This document shows, one piece after another, positions 16,111-23,150 of a stretch of 64,000 bases of DNA; the first letter of the stretch is position 1, and every line of letters starts with the position of its first letter. The stretch is from Candidatus Methylomirabilota bacterium. GTDB lineage: Bacteria; Methylomirabilota; Methylomirabilia; Methylomirabilales; Methylomirabilaceae. Both the position numbers and the translations under genes were made by a program. The notes below the pieces were generated by a model. It did no database searches, was not told where the DNA came from, and was given only the letters and a program-made list of their open reading frames with translations. The stretch lies in contig PQAM01000015.1 in the NCBI GenBank assembly GCA_003104975.1, forward strand, positions 97,367-161,366. Direction: 5' to 3'.

Positions 16111-17060
16111 CGCAGGTTCTTGATCCGATCGGCGACGCTCGTAATACTGGTCAGCCTGACCCCGAAGTTCTCGTCGATGATGATGACCTCGCCCTTCGCG
16201 ATCGGCTTGTCGTTCACCAGGATATCCACCGCGTCGCCGGCCTGTTTATCCAGTTCGACAATCGATCCCGGCCCGAGCTGGAGGATCTCCCGGATCTGAA
16301 GCCGGGTCCGGCCAAGTTCCACGCTGACCTGAAGATTGACGTCGAGCAGCATATCGATTCCGTTGGTAGATCCGACCCGTTGCTCCCCCCCGCTCAGGGG
16401 AACAAACGGACTGTGAGTTGAGGCAGACGTTGCAGACACCGCACCCTCCTTCGCCGTCACGCTATCGTTATCGGTCTGAACCTGTTCCGCATCCGGCAGC
16501 AGAGACGGGGAGACGACTAACACCGCCTCCCCCGACACTGAACCGTCACGCATGATACGTGCCACGCAGAGCCACGGAGCGGGCGCCTCGTCGCGGAATA
16601 CCGCAAGGCAGGCCCCGGCCTCGACCCCGTCCGCCACAGCCTCCGCCTCGAAGGTCACCGGTCTCCCTAACGCGCTTCGCATCGCGGTGCCCAGGCTTCC
16701 GCTGATCTGATTCACGGCCTCCGAGAGCGCGTCACGGCAATCCGCAGACAATTCCGCCCCCGATGCGGGCTCCTCTCCCAGAATCAGGTGCGCCAGGGTC
16801 ACGGCGTCGGACGCCCGCCAGATCAAGAGCTGCGTCCCGACAAGACCCTGGGTCGCCCGTATCGTCATGCCGATGCACGGTCCAGGCAGCAGCGGGTTCA
16901 GCGTCGAGGGCGATCCCGGAACCATCCGATCCACCGTAAGCTGGACCGGCCGACCGCATAGGGCCGAGAAGACCTTGGATGCGGCCTCACAGACGAGCTT
17001 CCCGTGCCGCTCCAATGCCGAGGACGTCGCCTGATTGTGTTGGTCAGTGGTGGACGCCAT
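16107..17060 (-). CDS. fliY: flagellar motor switch protein FliN/FliY with CheC-like domain
   Basis: 317 residues from the ATG at 17060. Residues 20-170 form a CheC/CheX-like domain, including D110-x3-E114-x2-N117 (motif DALSEAVN), the signature seen in CheC-type CheY-phosphate phosphatases. After a low-complexity linker rich in S/T/D, the last 80 residues are a FliN SpoA domain (MLLDVNLQVSVELGRTRLQIREILQLGPGSIVELD ... KGEVIIIDENFGVRL). The arrangement matches FliY of Bacillus and spirochaetes rather than short proteobacterial FliN. It would form the lower C-ring and may also dephosphorylate CheY. The start overlaps fliM by 17 bases. Confidence 0.9.
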   Translation of the reverse strand: MASTTDQHNQATSSALERHGKLVCEAASKVFSALCGRPVQLTVDRMVPGSPSTLNPLLPGPCIGMTIRATQGLVGTQLLIWRASDAVTLAHLILGEEPASGAELSADCRDALSEAVNQISGSLGTAMRSALGRPVTFEAEAVADGVEAGACLAVFRDEAPAPWLCVARIMRDGSVSGEAVLVVSPSLLPDAEQVQTDNDSVTAKEGAVSATSASTHSPFVPLSGGEQRVGSTNGIDMLLDVNLQVSVELGRTRLQIREILQLGPGSIVELDKQAGDAVDILVNDKPIAKGEVIIIDENFGVRLTSITSVADRIKNLR

Positions 17061-18045
17061 TCGTCGATCTCCCCTCTGACATATCCGCGACAAGCTGAAC
17101 AGCCCGCTTTCTGCGCGAGGTCCCGACCTTGACGACATATTTCGGGACCCCCTCCACCTCAAGGACGCCGAGGGACGACGCTCCCATATCCAGGCGTACG
17201 ATATCACCGACGTTGAGACGGCTGAGTTCATGGACCGTCAACGGGATCGATCCAAGCAACGCTCGGACGCTGAGCCCGACGACCGGCATGGCCCGGGCGA
17301 TCTCGCCCGAGGCCCCCTCATCCATCTCCTCCCTGTGACCCGCGATCCATCGTCGCAACGAAAGACTCGGAAGCACCGGCTCCAGCATGGACAAGGGGAA
17401 GCACAGGTTCATCACCCCCTCGACCTCGCCGATCCTTACGTCGAAACCGATCAGGATGACCATGTCGGTCGGCGCGGCGAGTTGGAGGAAGCCGGGATTG
17501 ACCTCCAGATTCAACAGCTCAAACTGAAAGAGGTCGACGCGGCTCCAGGCGCTCCGCAGGTCCTCCAGCGTATGCCGGAACAGCTTAGATACCAGCGCGC
17601 GTTCGATCTCGGTGAGTTCTCGCGCGACATCGGGGATACGTCCGGCCCCCCCGAGGATCCGATCGATGATGTAGAAGATCAACCGCGGCGGGAGTTCGGC
17701 AATGGCGCCGCCCTTAAGCGGTCTCATTCCGAAGATCCCCAGACAGGCGGGATAGCTGACCGATGCGATGTATTCGGCATACGCGATCTGTTCGACCAGG
17801 GTCGGCCGAATCTCGACGAAGGTCCTCAGCAGCGGCGAGAGCGACCCCCCCATCTGTTTGGCGAAGCGGCCGTGAAGCATCTGAAGGGCCTGAAGCTGCT
17901 CTTTCGAAATCCGGTTGGGCCGGCGGAAGTCGTACCGGATAAATGGTCGCTTGACCTGGGTGGCGGCGGCGACGGTCGGGACGGTCCCCTTGGCGGCCGC
18001 CGACAACAGCGAATCGATCTCTTCCTGTGTCAGGATCTCACTCAT
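17044..18045 (-). CDS. fliM: flagellar motor switch protein FliM
   Basis: 333 residues. The N-terminal peptide ILTQEEIDSLLSA is the CheY-binding element. A linker precedes the CheC-like middle domain (RPFIRYDFRRPNRISKEQLQALQMLHGRFAKQM; SYPACLGIFGMRPLKG with a GGxG-type loop GGAGRIPD), and the C-terminal SpoA domain follows at about 250-325 (LLGSIPLTVHELSRLNVGDIVRLD). FliM links FliG to FliN in the C-ring and receives the CheY signal. A strong sigma-54 site lies about 63 bases upstream, so fliM begins a transcription unit inside the cluster. Confidence 0.96.
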   Translation of the reverse strand: MSEILTQEEIDSLLSAAAKGTVPTVAAATQVKRPFIRYDFRRPNRISKEQLQALQMLHGRFAKQMGGSLSPLLRTFVEIRPTLVEQIAYAEYIASVSYPACLGIFGMRPLKGGAIAELPPRLIFYIIDRILGGAGRIPDVARELTEIERALVSKLFRHTLEDLRSAWSRVDLFQFELLNLEVNPGFLQLAAPTDMVILIGFDVRIGEVEGVMNLCFPLSMLEPVLPSLSLRRWIAGHREEMDEGASGEIARAMPVVGLSVRALLGSIPLTVHELSRLNVGDIVRLDMGASSLGVLEVEGVPKYVVKVGTSRRKRAVQLVADMSEGRSTNGVHH

Positions 18046-18107
18046 CGGACCAGCAGTGCTCCGTGGTTAGTGACCGGCATCCAGTGATTGCTCTACGGGG
18101 ATGTATA

Positions 18108-18122
18108 GCAAGTGCAGTGCCA
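18108..18122 (-). promoter_or_regulatory. sigma-54 promoter upstream of fliM
   Basis: On the minus strand the site reads TGGCACTGCACTTGC, matching TGGCAC-N5-TTGC with the GG and GC dinucleotides exactly 10 bases apart. It lies 63 bases upstream of the fliM ATG in a 353-base gap, the longest in the minus-strand cluster. It would need an NtrC-type activator, two of which are encoded in this window. Confidence 0.8.
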
Positions 18123-18398
18123 GCAGAAGCTGGACAAACTGGCGGTGGAAGGTGTGATTTTCGAGCGGATCAGAGGCTTTGACGGACCCCCCGTCGATCG
18201 GCGCGATCAATAGTTCACCGCCTCAGCGGCAACAGCCTCTGAAAGTGCACAATGACAGGGAGATAGCGAGGGCGATGAAATCTGATCACATGGAAAAGAA
18301 TTGGCCGTATCGCTGCGGCGGGGACGAGGCACGGGACAGGGGAAATGGGATGGACGATATGAAATATTGGACGGCAGGCGCAGAAACGAACGACGCCT
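18123..18398. other. non-coding stretch upstream of the fliM promoter
   Basis: No credible gene is visible here. A pair CAGAGGCT (near 18170) and AGCCTCTG (near 18232) could form a long-range hairpin. The AT content is higher than in neighbouring genes, around ATGGAAAAGAATTGG. The most likely content is activator-binding sequence for the sigma-54 promoter at 18108-18122, but no clear repeated operator was found by eye. Confidence 0.4.
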
Positions 18399-18950
18399 CT
18401 ACTGGATCACGAACTCGGTAAGATAGACATTCTGCAGCCGATCGGCCCCCAACTCCTTGCTGAACTGCTGTGCGATCTGCTGCTTCAGGGCCTGTAGGCT
18501 CCCGGCGCTCGTTACCTCTTCCAGCGGCTTCCCGGTCAGGATCTCGATCAGCCGATCGCTTAAGAGGGGCTTGCGCGCCTCGACCTCCTTCACCAGCTCC
18601 TCTTCTGCCGGAATTTCGATCTGGACGGTGACCTTCAGATAGCGACGTCCGTTCGTCCCGGCAATATTGACAATGGCCGGATCAAGCGGAAGAATCTTTC
18701 CGGCATGGCGCTCCTCCTTCGGCTTGACCTCGACGGCCTCGACCTGCTCCTTTCCGTCAGCCACCAGCATCGGCTTCAGGAGGTAGATGTTGAGCGCAAA
18801 GGCGACACCGGCCAATGCAATGAAAATCCCAGCCTGCATGGCAATGACCATGAGCTTCCCACCGCCTGCGGCCGAGGTCTTCTTATCCTCTCCGCCGGAC
18901 GACTCCGTTCCACCCGCCTCATGGTTTCCAGCTTTTGCGTCGTCGGCCAC
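18399..18950 (-). CDS. fliL: flagellar basal body protein FliL
   Basis: 183 residues: a polar N-terminus of about 30 residues, one membrane helix (LMVIAMQAGIFIALAGVAFALNIYLL), a linker and the periplasmic FliL domain (ILPLDPAIVNIAGTNGRRYLKVTVQIEIP ... EVEARKPLLSDRLIEILTGKPLEEV). The C-terminal DRLQNVYLTEFVIQ is typical. FliL sits around the stator and supports torque or surface sensing. It follows flbD and precedes the fliM promoter gap. Confidence 0.93.
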   Translation of the reverse strand: MADDAKAGNHEAGGTESSGGEDKKTSAAGGGKLMVIAMQAGIFIALAGVAFALNIYLLKPMLVADGKEQVEAVEVKPKEERHAGKILPLDPAIVNIAGTNGRRYLKVTVQIEIPAEEELVKEVEARKPLLSDRLIEILTGKPLEEVTSAGSLQALKQQIAQQFSKELGADRLQNVYLTEFVIQ

Positions 18951-18974
18951 CTGTCATCACCTCCTGCACTCCCC

Positions 18975-19169
18975 TCATGAACAAAGGGGTGTTGCGAGCG
19001 CGCGTCGATAGGCGATCACCTTCTCGACTACCTGATCGACGCTCTCCACAACGATCAACCTCTTCCCCGTCGTCAGCGAGACGATCGTATCGGGGGTCGC
19101 CTCGACCGTCTCGATCAGTTCCGCATTCACCGTCACCTCGACGCCATTGATCCTGCTCAGTTTAACCAT
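18975..19169 (-). CDS. flbD: flagellar FlbD family protein
   Basis: 64 residues: VKLSRINGVEVTVNAELIETVEATPDTIVSLTTGKRLIVVES-type sequence, which is the FlbD (PF06289) small-protein family, normally found just after flgE and before motA or fliL. The molecular role is not established. It is not the Caulobacter FlbD activator. Short spacing to fliL supports co-transcription. Confidence 0.9.
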   Translation of the reverse strand: MVKLSRINGVEVTVNAELIETVEATPDTIVSLTTGKRLIVVESVDQVVEKVIAYRRALATPLCS

Positions 19170-19196
19170 TGTCAGGTCAATCCATCCATATCGATC

Positions 19197-20360
19197 TCAA
19201 CAGAGCGCCACCGTCTCGGCGCCCTTACGTAGGTGATCCATCGACGGCAGCGCACACGACGCCGGGATCGCCGTTCCGCCGGACCGACGGCAGAGCCCCC
19301 CGTACACATCCAACCATCGCCTGACATTTGTCTTGAGATGAAACCTGTCTCTCACCATGGCATAGGCGTGGTGGGCCAGTCGATCTCGCTCCGCTCTGTC
19401 CTCAACCAGTCTGGTCAACTGTCTCAGCCACTCCTGATGCCGATTCTTTTTCACCAGAATACCGTCCTCTCCATCGGTAATAGTATGGGTATACGGATAG
19501 ACGGGGGAGGCCACGGTCGGCACCTTGAATATGCTGTATTCGAGATATTTCAGATTGCTCTTGGCCTCGTTGAAGCGGTTGTCGCACAGCGGCGCCACGC
19601 CGATGTCCAGGCGGAGGGCCGCCATCGTCTGATAGTAGCTGTTGGTGGGCACGAACGGGTGGATCTCGAGGCTGTTTGCGGCAACCTCTCGCCGTATCCG
19701 CGTCGGCACCCAGCCAAAAAAGACCAACACGACGTCGGAACGCTGCGCCAGCAGAATGAGGGCGTCGATGGCGCCGTCAAGATCGCCCTCGTGAAAATTT
19801 GATCCCGACCAGCCGATCCTGACCCGCGCGTCTCGGAAGCTGTGCCGCTTCATGGATGATTCGACGATCGCATCGGCCAGATCGGGATCGACGGCATTAG
19901 GCAGCACGACCACCTGATCGTGCATGGTGTCGACCACTCGTTTGAGCGGCTCGGTCGATACGGTGACGACGTCGGCCGCGCGAATGAACCGCATAAGCCT
20001 TGCGAGTCCTTCCGCTTGATAATATCGGTAGACCGGGTTTTTCACCGGTAGGTGCCAAAAGTCGTCGTCCAACTCATAGATGATCGTCTTTCCCAGCGCC
20101 TTCTGCTCGTGGACAAACTTCAACACCCCGTCGGAGAGCTGTCGCTGACAGACGATGATGTCGGCATCCCGCGCAAAGGCCCTCACCTCGTCGCTTAAGG
20201 ACACGGCGGCCCGTGTATCGAGTCCGTAGAGATTACGCAGATAGATCCCCGGCAGCAGGCACCGGTACCATCCGCACCCCGTCTGATCGGCCAGCAGGTA
20301 GAGTACCCTGAGGCTCCCCGGCGCAACCTCTCTTGTGACCGTAATCAACGCCATACCCAC
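19197..20360 (-). CDS. glycosyltransferase, GT4-like, in the hook gene region
   Basis: 387 residues. The N-terminal half has a Rossmann-like start (LRVLYLLADQTGCGWYRCLLPG) and the segment TIIYELDDDFWHLPV. The C-terminal half has the sugar-nucleotide half of GT-B enzymes: RIGWSGSNFHEGDLD, then RLDIGVAPLCDNRFNEAKSNLKYLEYSIFKVPTVASPVYPY and a C-terminal helix. This is typical of GT4 family transferases acting on proteins or polysaccharide. It is placed between flgE and flbD, so modification of hook or filament protein is plausible, but the substrate is unknown. The true start could be a few codons downstream (MALITV). Confidence 0.82.
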   Translation of the reverse strand: MGMALITVTREVAPGSLRVLYLLADQTGCGWYRCLLPGIYLRNLYGLDTRAAVSLSDEVRAFARDADIIVCQRQLSDGVLKFVHEQKALGKTIIYELDDDFWHLPVKNPVYRYYQAEGLARLMRFIRAADVVTVSTEPLKRVVDTMHDQVVVLPNAVDPDLADAIVESSMKRHSFRDARVRIGWSGSNFHEGDLDGAIDALILLAQRSDVVLVFFGWVPTRIRREVAANSLEIHPFVPTNSYYQTMAALRLDIGVAPLCDNRFNEAKSNLKYLEYSIFKVPTVASPVYPYTHTITDGEDGILVKKNRHQEWLRQLTRLVEDRAERDRLAHHAYAMVRDRFHLKTNVRRWLDVYGGLCRRSGGTAIPASCALPSMDHLRKGAETVALC

Positions 20361-20393
20361 ACCCTACACCCTCCACCCTGCGCTTTGCTCCTG

Positions 20394-21602
20394 CTACCGC
20401 AACAGGTTGAGGGTTGTCTGTTGGATCTGATTGGCTACTGAGATCACCTGGGCATTGGCTTCGTACCCCCGCTGGGCAATGATGAGGTTGACCAGTTCCG
20501 TCCCCAGGTCGACATTCGACTGTTCCAACGCCCCTGCAACGATCGTTCCTCTCCCGCCGGTTCCGGCAGCACCGAATTGGGCTACGCCTGAGTTGGGGGT
20601 CTCTCCGAACTGGCCGTTGGCCAGTCGCAGCAGACCGGCCGGATTTGAAAAGCTGGCCAGCTTCAGTGTGTCGATGACCGTGACCAGTCCGTTGCTATAA
20701 ATCCCGTTGACCGTCCCGTCGCTGGCGACATTGAAGGAGCTGAGGCTGCCCGGCGGCAGTCCGTCCTGCTGCTTCATGGAGACGTTCGAGAGGGAGGCAA
20801 ATCCGGTCAGCGCACTGAAGTCGATAGACAACTCCTGACCGGAGGCCGCCGCGGTCCCGGGGTTGAAGGTAAAAAGACCTCCCGCCGACCCCGGCCCTGT
20901 CATGGTGCCGATATCTCCGCCGCTCGCAAAGGTGATAGCCCCTGAAGCGGCACCGGTAAAGCTGGCGCCATTGGTCCCGGACACCTCATAATCCCATGTG
21001 CCGGCACTGGCCGGTGTCTCCCTTGTAAAGGCAATATTCACCTGATGCTTGCCGCCCAGGGAATCGATGATGAAGAAGCTCGTGTCAACGGTCTCACCGG
21101 CCGCATCGTTTGCGTTGAGGTTGCCGGCCAGCTCGACCGCTTCGGTCCCCTTGGCAGCGTTACTCCCCAGGGGGATAGAGATGTCGCCATCGATTCCCTG
21201 GACCTTCAGGCCGGTCCCGGCATCGACCAGGTTGCCGTTGGCATCCAGTTCGAAGGTGCCGACCCGCGTATAGACCTGATTCTCGCCGTTACTCAGCACG
21301 AAGAACCCCTCACCCTGCACGGCCAGATCGGATGACCGCCCGGTCGGTTCAATCGCCCCCTGCGTCTGAATGTTCAGGATGCCGCCCACAATGACGCCCG
21401 CGCCGATCTGCATCGGATCGACGCCGCCGCTCGTATCCGTCGGCGGGGTAGCCCCCTCAAGCGTCTGGACCAATAGCTCGGAAAACTGCGCCCGGCTTGC
21501 CTTATAACCTACGGTATTGGTGTTCGCGATGTTGTTGCCGATGACGCCCAGGTCGGTCTGATAGGCCTTGAGCCCGGTGATGGCGGTGCTGAATGTACTC
21601 AT
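20394..21602 (-). CDS. flgE: flagellar hook protein FlgE
   Basis: 402 residues. The N-terminal rod-type motif FSTAITGLKAYQTDLGVIGNNIANTNTVGYKASRAQFSELL and the C-terminal LVNLIIAQRGYEANAQVISVANQIQQTTLNLLR are the paired helices of rod/hook proteins. The middle contains the FlgE D1/D2 parts (SSDLAVQGEGFFVLSNG; QVYTRVGTFELDANGNLVDAGTGLKVQG). It polymerises into the hook after export. It is preceded by flgD and a dispersed hairpin element. Confidence 0.96.
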   Translation of the reverse strand: MSTFSTAITGLKAYQTDLGVIGNNIANTNTVGYKASRAQFSELLVQTLEGATPPTDTSGGVDPMQIGAGVIVGGILNIQTQGAIEPTGRSSDLAVQGEGFFVLSNGENQVYTRVGTFELDANGNLVDAGTGLKVQGIDGDISIPLGSNAAKGTEAVELAGNLNANDAAGETVDTSFFIIDSLGGKHQVNIAFTRETPASAGTWDYEVSGTNGASFTGAASGAITFASGGDIGTMTGPGSAGGLFTFNPGTAAASGQELSIDFSALTGFASLSNVSMKQQDGLPPGSLSSFNVASDGTVNGIYSNGLVTVIDTLKLASFSNPAGLLRLANGQFGETPNSGVAQFGAAGTGGRGTIVAGALEQSNVDLGTELVNLIIAQRGYEANAQVISVANQIQQTTLNLLR

Positions 21603-21621
21603 CGATGACCCCTCCTATTAT

Positions 21622-21673
21622 GCAGGGACAGGGCTTGCCCTGCCCGAATAGGGCGCCGCAAGCGGCGCCCCTA
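21622..21673. repeat. dispersed inverted repeat, CAGGGCTTGCCCTG family, copy 1
   Basis: The element contains CAGGGCTTGCCCTGCCCG (a CAGGGC/GCCCTG palindrome) followed by GGGCGCCGCAAGCGGCGCCCC, a second palindrome, ending CTAC. It fills the gap between flgD and flgE. Two related copies lie at 22403-22456 and 32643-32697. Confidence 0.8.
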
Positions 21674-21684
21674 CATCTCAGTTA

Positions 21685-22383
21685 TCATCCCTGTGATGGG
21701 AGTGATACCTGAGCGACGGCGTTCAAGGGAACCAGGCTTCCGTTTATAAGAAGAAAAGGTTGAGTCCCCTCGAAGGTGATGCCTGTCACGACGCCGGAGG
21801 CGGTATCGGCGCCGGCCACGCTTTCTCCGAAGGAATCAACAGCCGTGACCTTGTACAGGTAACGCCCGGACGGCAACAGGCGCCCATCATCTCCGAGGCC
21901 GTCGAACGCCACCGCCCCCTGGCCCGCCGGTTGCGATCCAAGGTGAAGTGTCCGTACCGAGTTACCTTGCAGGTCGCTGACCTGAATAGTCACCGTCGCT
22001 GCACTGGGCAGGTCGTAGCGCAACGTGCCCGGATCCCCACCCCCAAGCTCGATGATGGTCCCATTCGCCGTCACGACCTTTCCGATGTAGGCGGAGGCCA
22101 GGACAGCGTCCAGCGACGTACGATCTGTCCCGGCGGAGGCGGCGGTGAGCTGTGCAAGCGATGCATTGATCTGCTGCAACTGCTCCAGCGACGTAAACTG
22201 CGCGGTCTGGGCAATGAAGTCGGTACCCTGCAGCGGGTTCAACGGATTCTGGTTCTTTAACTGCGCCACCAACAGCTTCAGGAAGGCATCCTTTCCAAGC
22301 CCTCTGTCGAGCATGGAGCTTGATGGGGCACCTACGCCCTGCGTACTGTGTGCACTGATCGCACTTTCACTTGTGATCTGCAT
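21685..22383 (-). CDS. flgD: flagellar hook capping protein FlgD
   Basis: 232 residues. The N-terminal secretion/capping motif is present: LGKDAFLKLLVAQLKNQNPL then DFIAQTAQFTSLEQLQQIN. The FlgD Tudor-like and Ig-like domains follow (YIGKVVTANGTIIELGGGDPG; PSAATVTIQVSDLQGNSVRTL; LLPSGRYLYKVTAVDSFGESV). FlgD caps the growing hook and is discarded later. Length and motifs are normal. A shorter gene just upstream repeats its C-terminal half. Confidence 0.95.
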   Translation of the reverse strand: MQITSESAISAHSTQGVGAPSSSMLDRGLGKDAFLKLLVAQLKNQNPLNPLQGTDFIAQTAQFTSLEQLQQINASLAQLTAASAGTDRTSLDAVLASAYIGKVVTANGTIIELGGGDPGTLRYDLPSAATVTIQVSDLQGNSVRTLHLGSQPAGQGAVAFDGLGDDGRLLPSGRYLYKVTAVDSFGESVAGADTASGVVTGITFEGTQPFLLINGSLVPLNAVAQVSLPSQG

Positions 22384-22402
22384 CGATCATCTCTCCCGTT
22401 AT

Positions 22403-22456
22403 GTAGCGCAGGGCTTACCCTGCCCGAAACAGGGCGCAGCAAGCGGCGCCCCTGTA
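22403..22456. repeat. dispersed inverted repeat, CAGGGCTTGCCCTG family, copy 2
   Basis: The same element as at 21622-21673 with a few changes (CAGGGCTTACCCTGCCCG, then CAGGGCGCAGCAAGCGGCGCCCCTG). It occupies the gap between the FlgD-like gene and flgD. Confidence 0.8.
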
Positions 22457-22473
22457 TCGCTGACCATTGATCG

Positions 22474-23076
22474 TCACTGATTGTGATAGACGGCGGACAG
22501 CGGTACCAGTGCGCGTCCGACATCGAGAAACGGCCGGCCGTTCTCCAACCGGACCCCCATCACGCGCCCCGAGGCAGTGTTCGCGCCGGCGATCGGCTGA
22601 CCCACCGCATCCGTGGCGATCACCCGATACAGGTATTGGCCGGATGGCAGCCCTCGCCCATCAAAGAGAAGCTGGTGAAGGCCTCCTGGCCGCGGCCCGA
22701 GCGACACAGTCCTGACCACCGTCCCGTGAAGGTCCCGCACCTCGATCTGTACGGCAGCGGCAGTCGTGGGGAGACGATACGGCAGCACCGTCGCGATCGA
22801 GCCTCGTAGCTCGACGACCGATCCGTTCGCCACCACTTTCCGTCCGATCAGATCGCCGGCCACGCGCGGTCCCATCGGCCTTGGAGAGGCTGCGACGAGA
22901 AGCGGCGATTGCGTTGATGCCACGCTCCGGCTCTGCCCCAGAATCGCGTCGAAGGGTCTCCCGGTCGGATCAGTGGCCATCCGGCCTCCGAGATCCCGCT
23001 TAAGAAGGGCCGCAGCGGTCTTTTCTGCCAGCGTACCCAATACGCCGACCCCGATAGCGGCAAGTATTGGAATCAT
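22474..23076 (-). CDS. truncated FlgD-like paralogue without the FlgD N-terminal domain
   Basis: 200 residues from the ATG at 23076, which has GGAGGGGA at good spacing. Residues about 75-200 match the C-terminal half of FlgD next door: KVVANGSVVELRGS, VQIEVRDLHGTVVRTVSLG, GLPSGQYLYRVIATDAVGQPIAGANTASG and ALVPLSAV. The N-terminal 70 residues are different: a short hydrophobic start (IPILAAIGVGVLGTLAEKTAAALL) and PFDAILGQS, with no FLKLLVAQLKNQNP motif. It is probably a tandem duplicate that has exchanged its export/capping module. It could be a second cap or scaffold or a decaying copy. It lies between fliK and flgD. Confidence 0.8.
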   Translation of the reverse strand: MIPILAAIGVGVLGTLAEKTAAALLKRDLGGRMATDPTGRPFDAILGQSRSVASTQSPLLVAASPRPMGPRVAGDLIGRKVVANGSVVELRGSIATVLPYRLPTTAAAVQIEVRDLHGTVVRTVSLGPRPGGLHQLLFDGRGLPSGQYLYRVIATDAVGQPIAGANTASGRVMGVRLENGRPFLDVGRALVPLSAVYHNQ

Positions 23077-23150
23077 CTTGGTCCCCTCCATCTTCTCAGG
23101 TTATGAGCGAGCACAGGACAGCGATCGGCTCAGCACCGACCGCTGACCTC

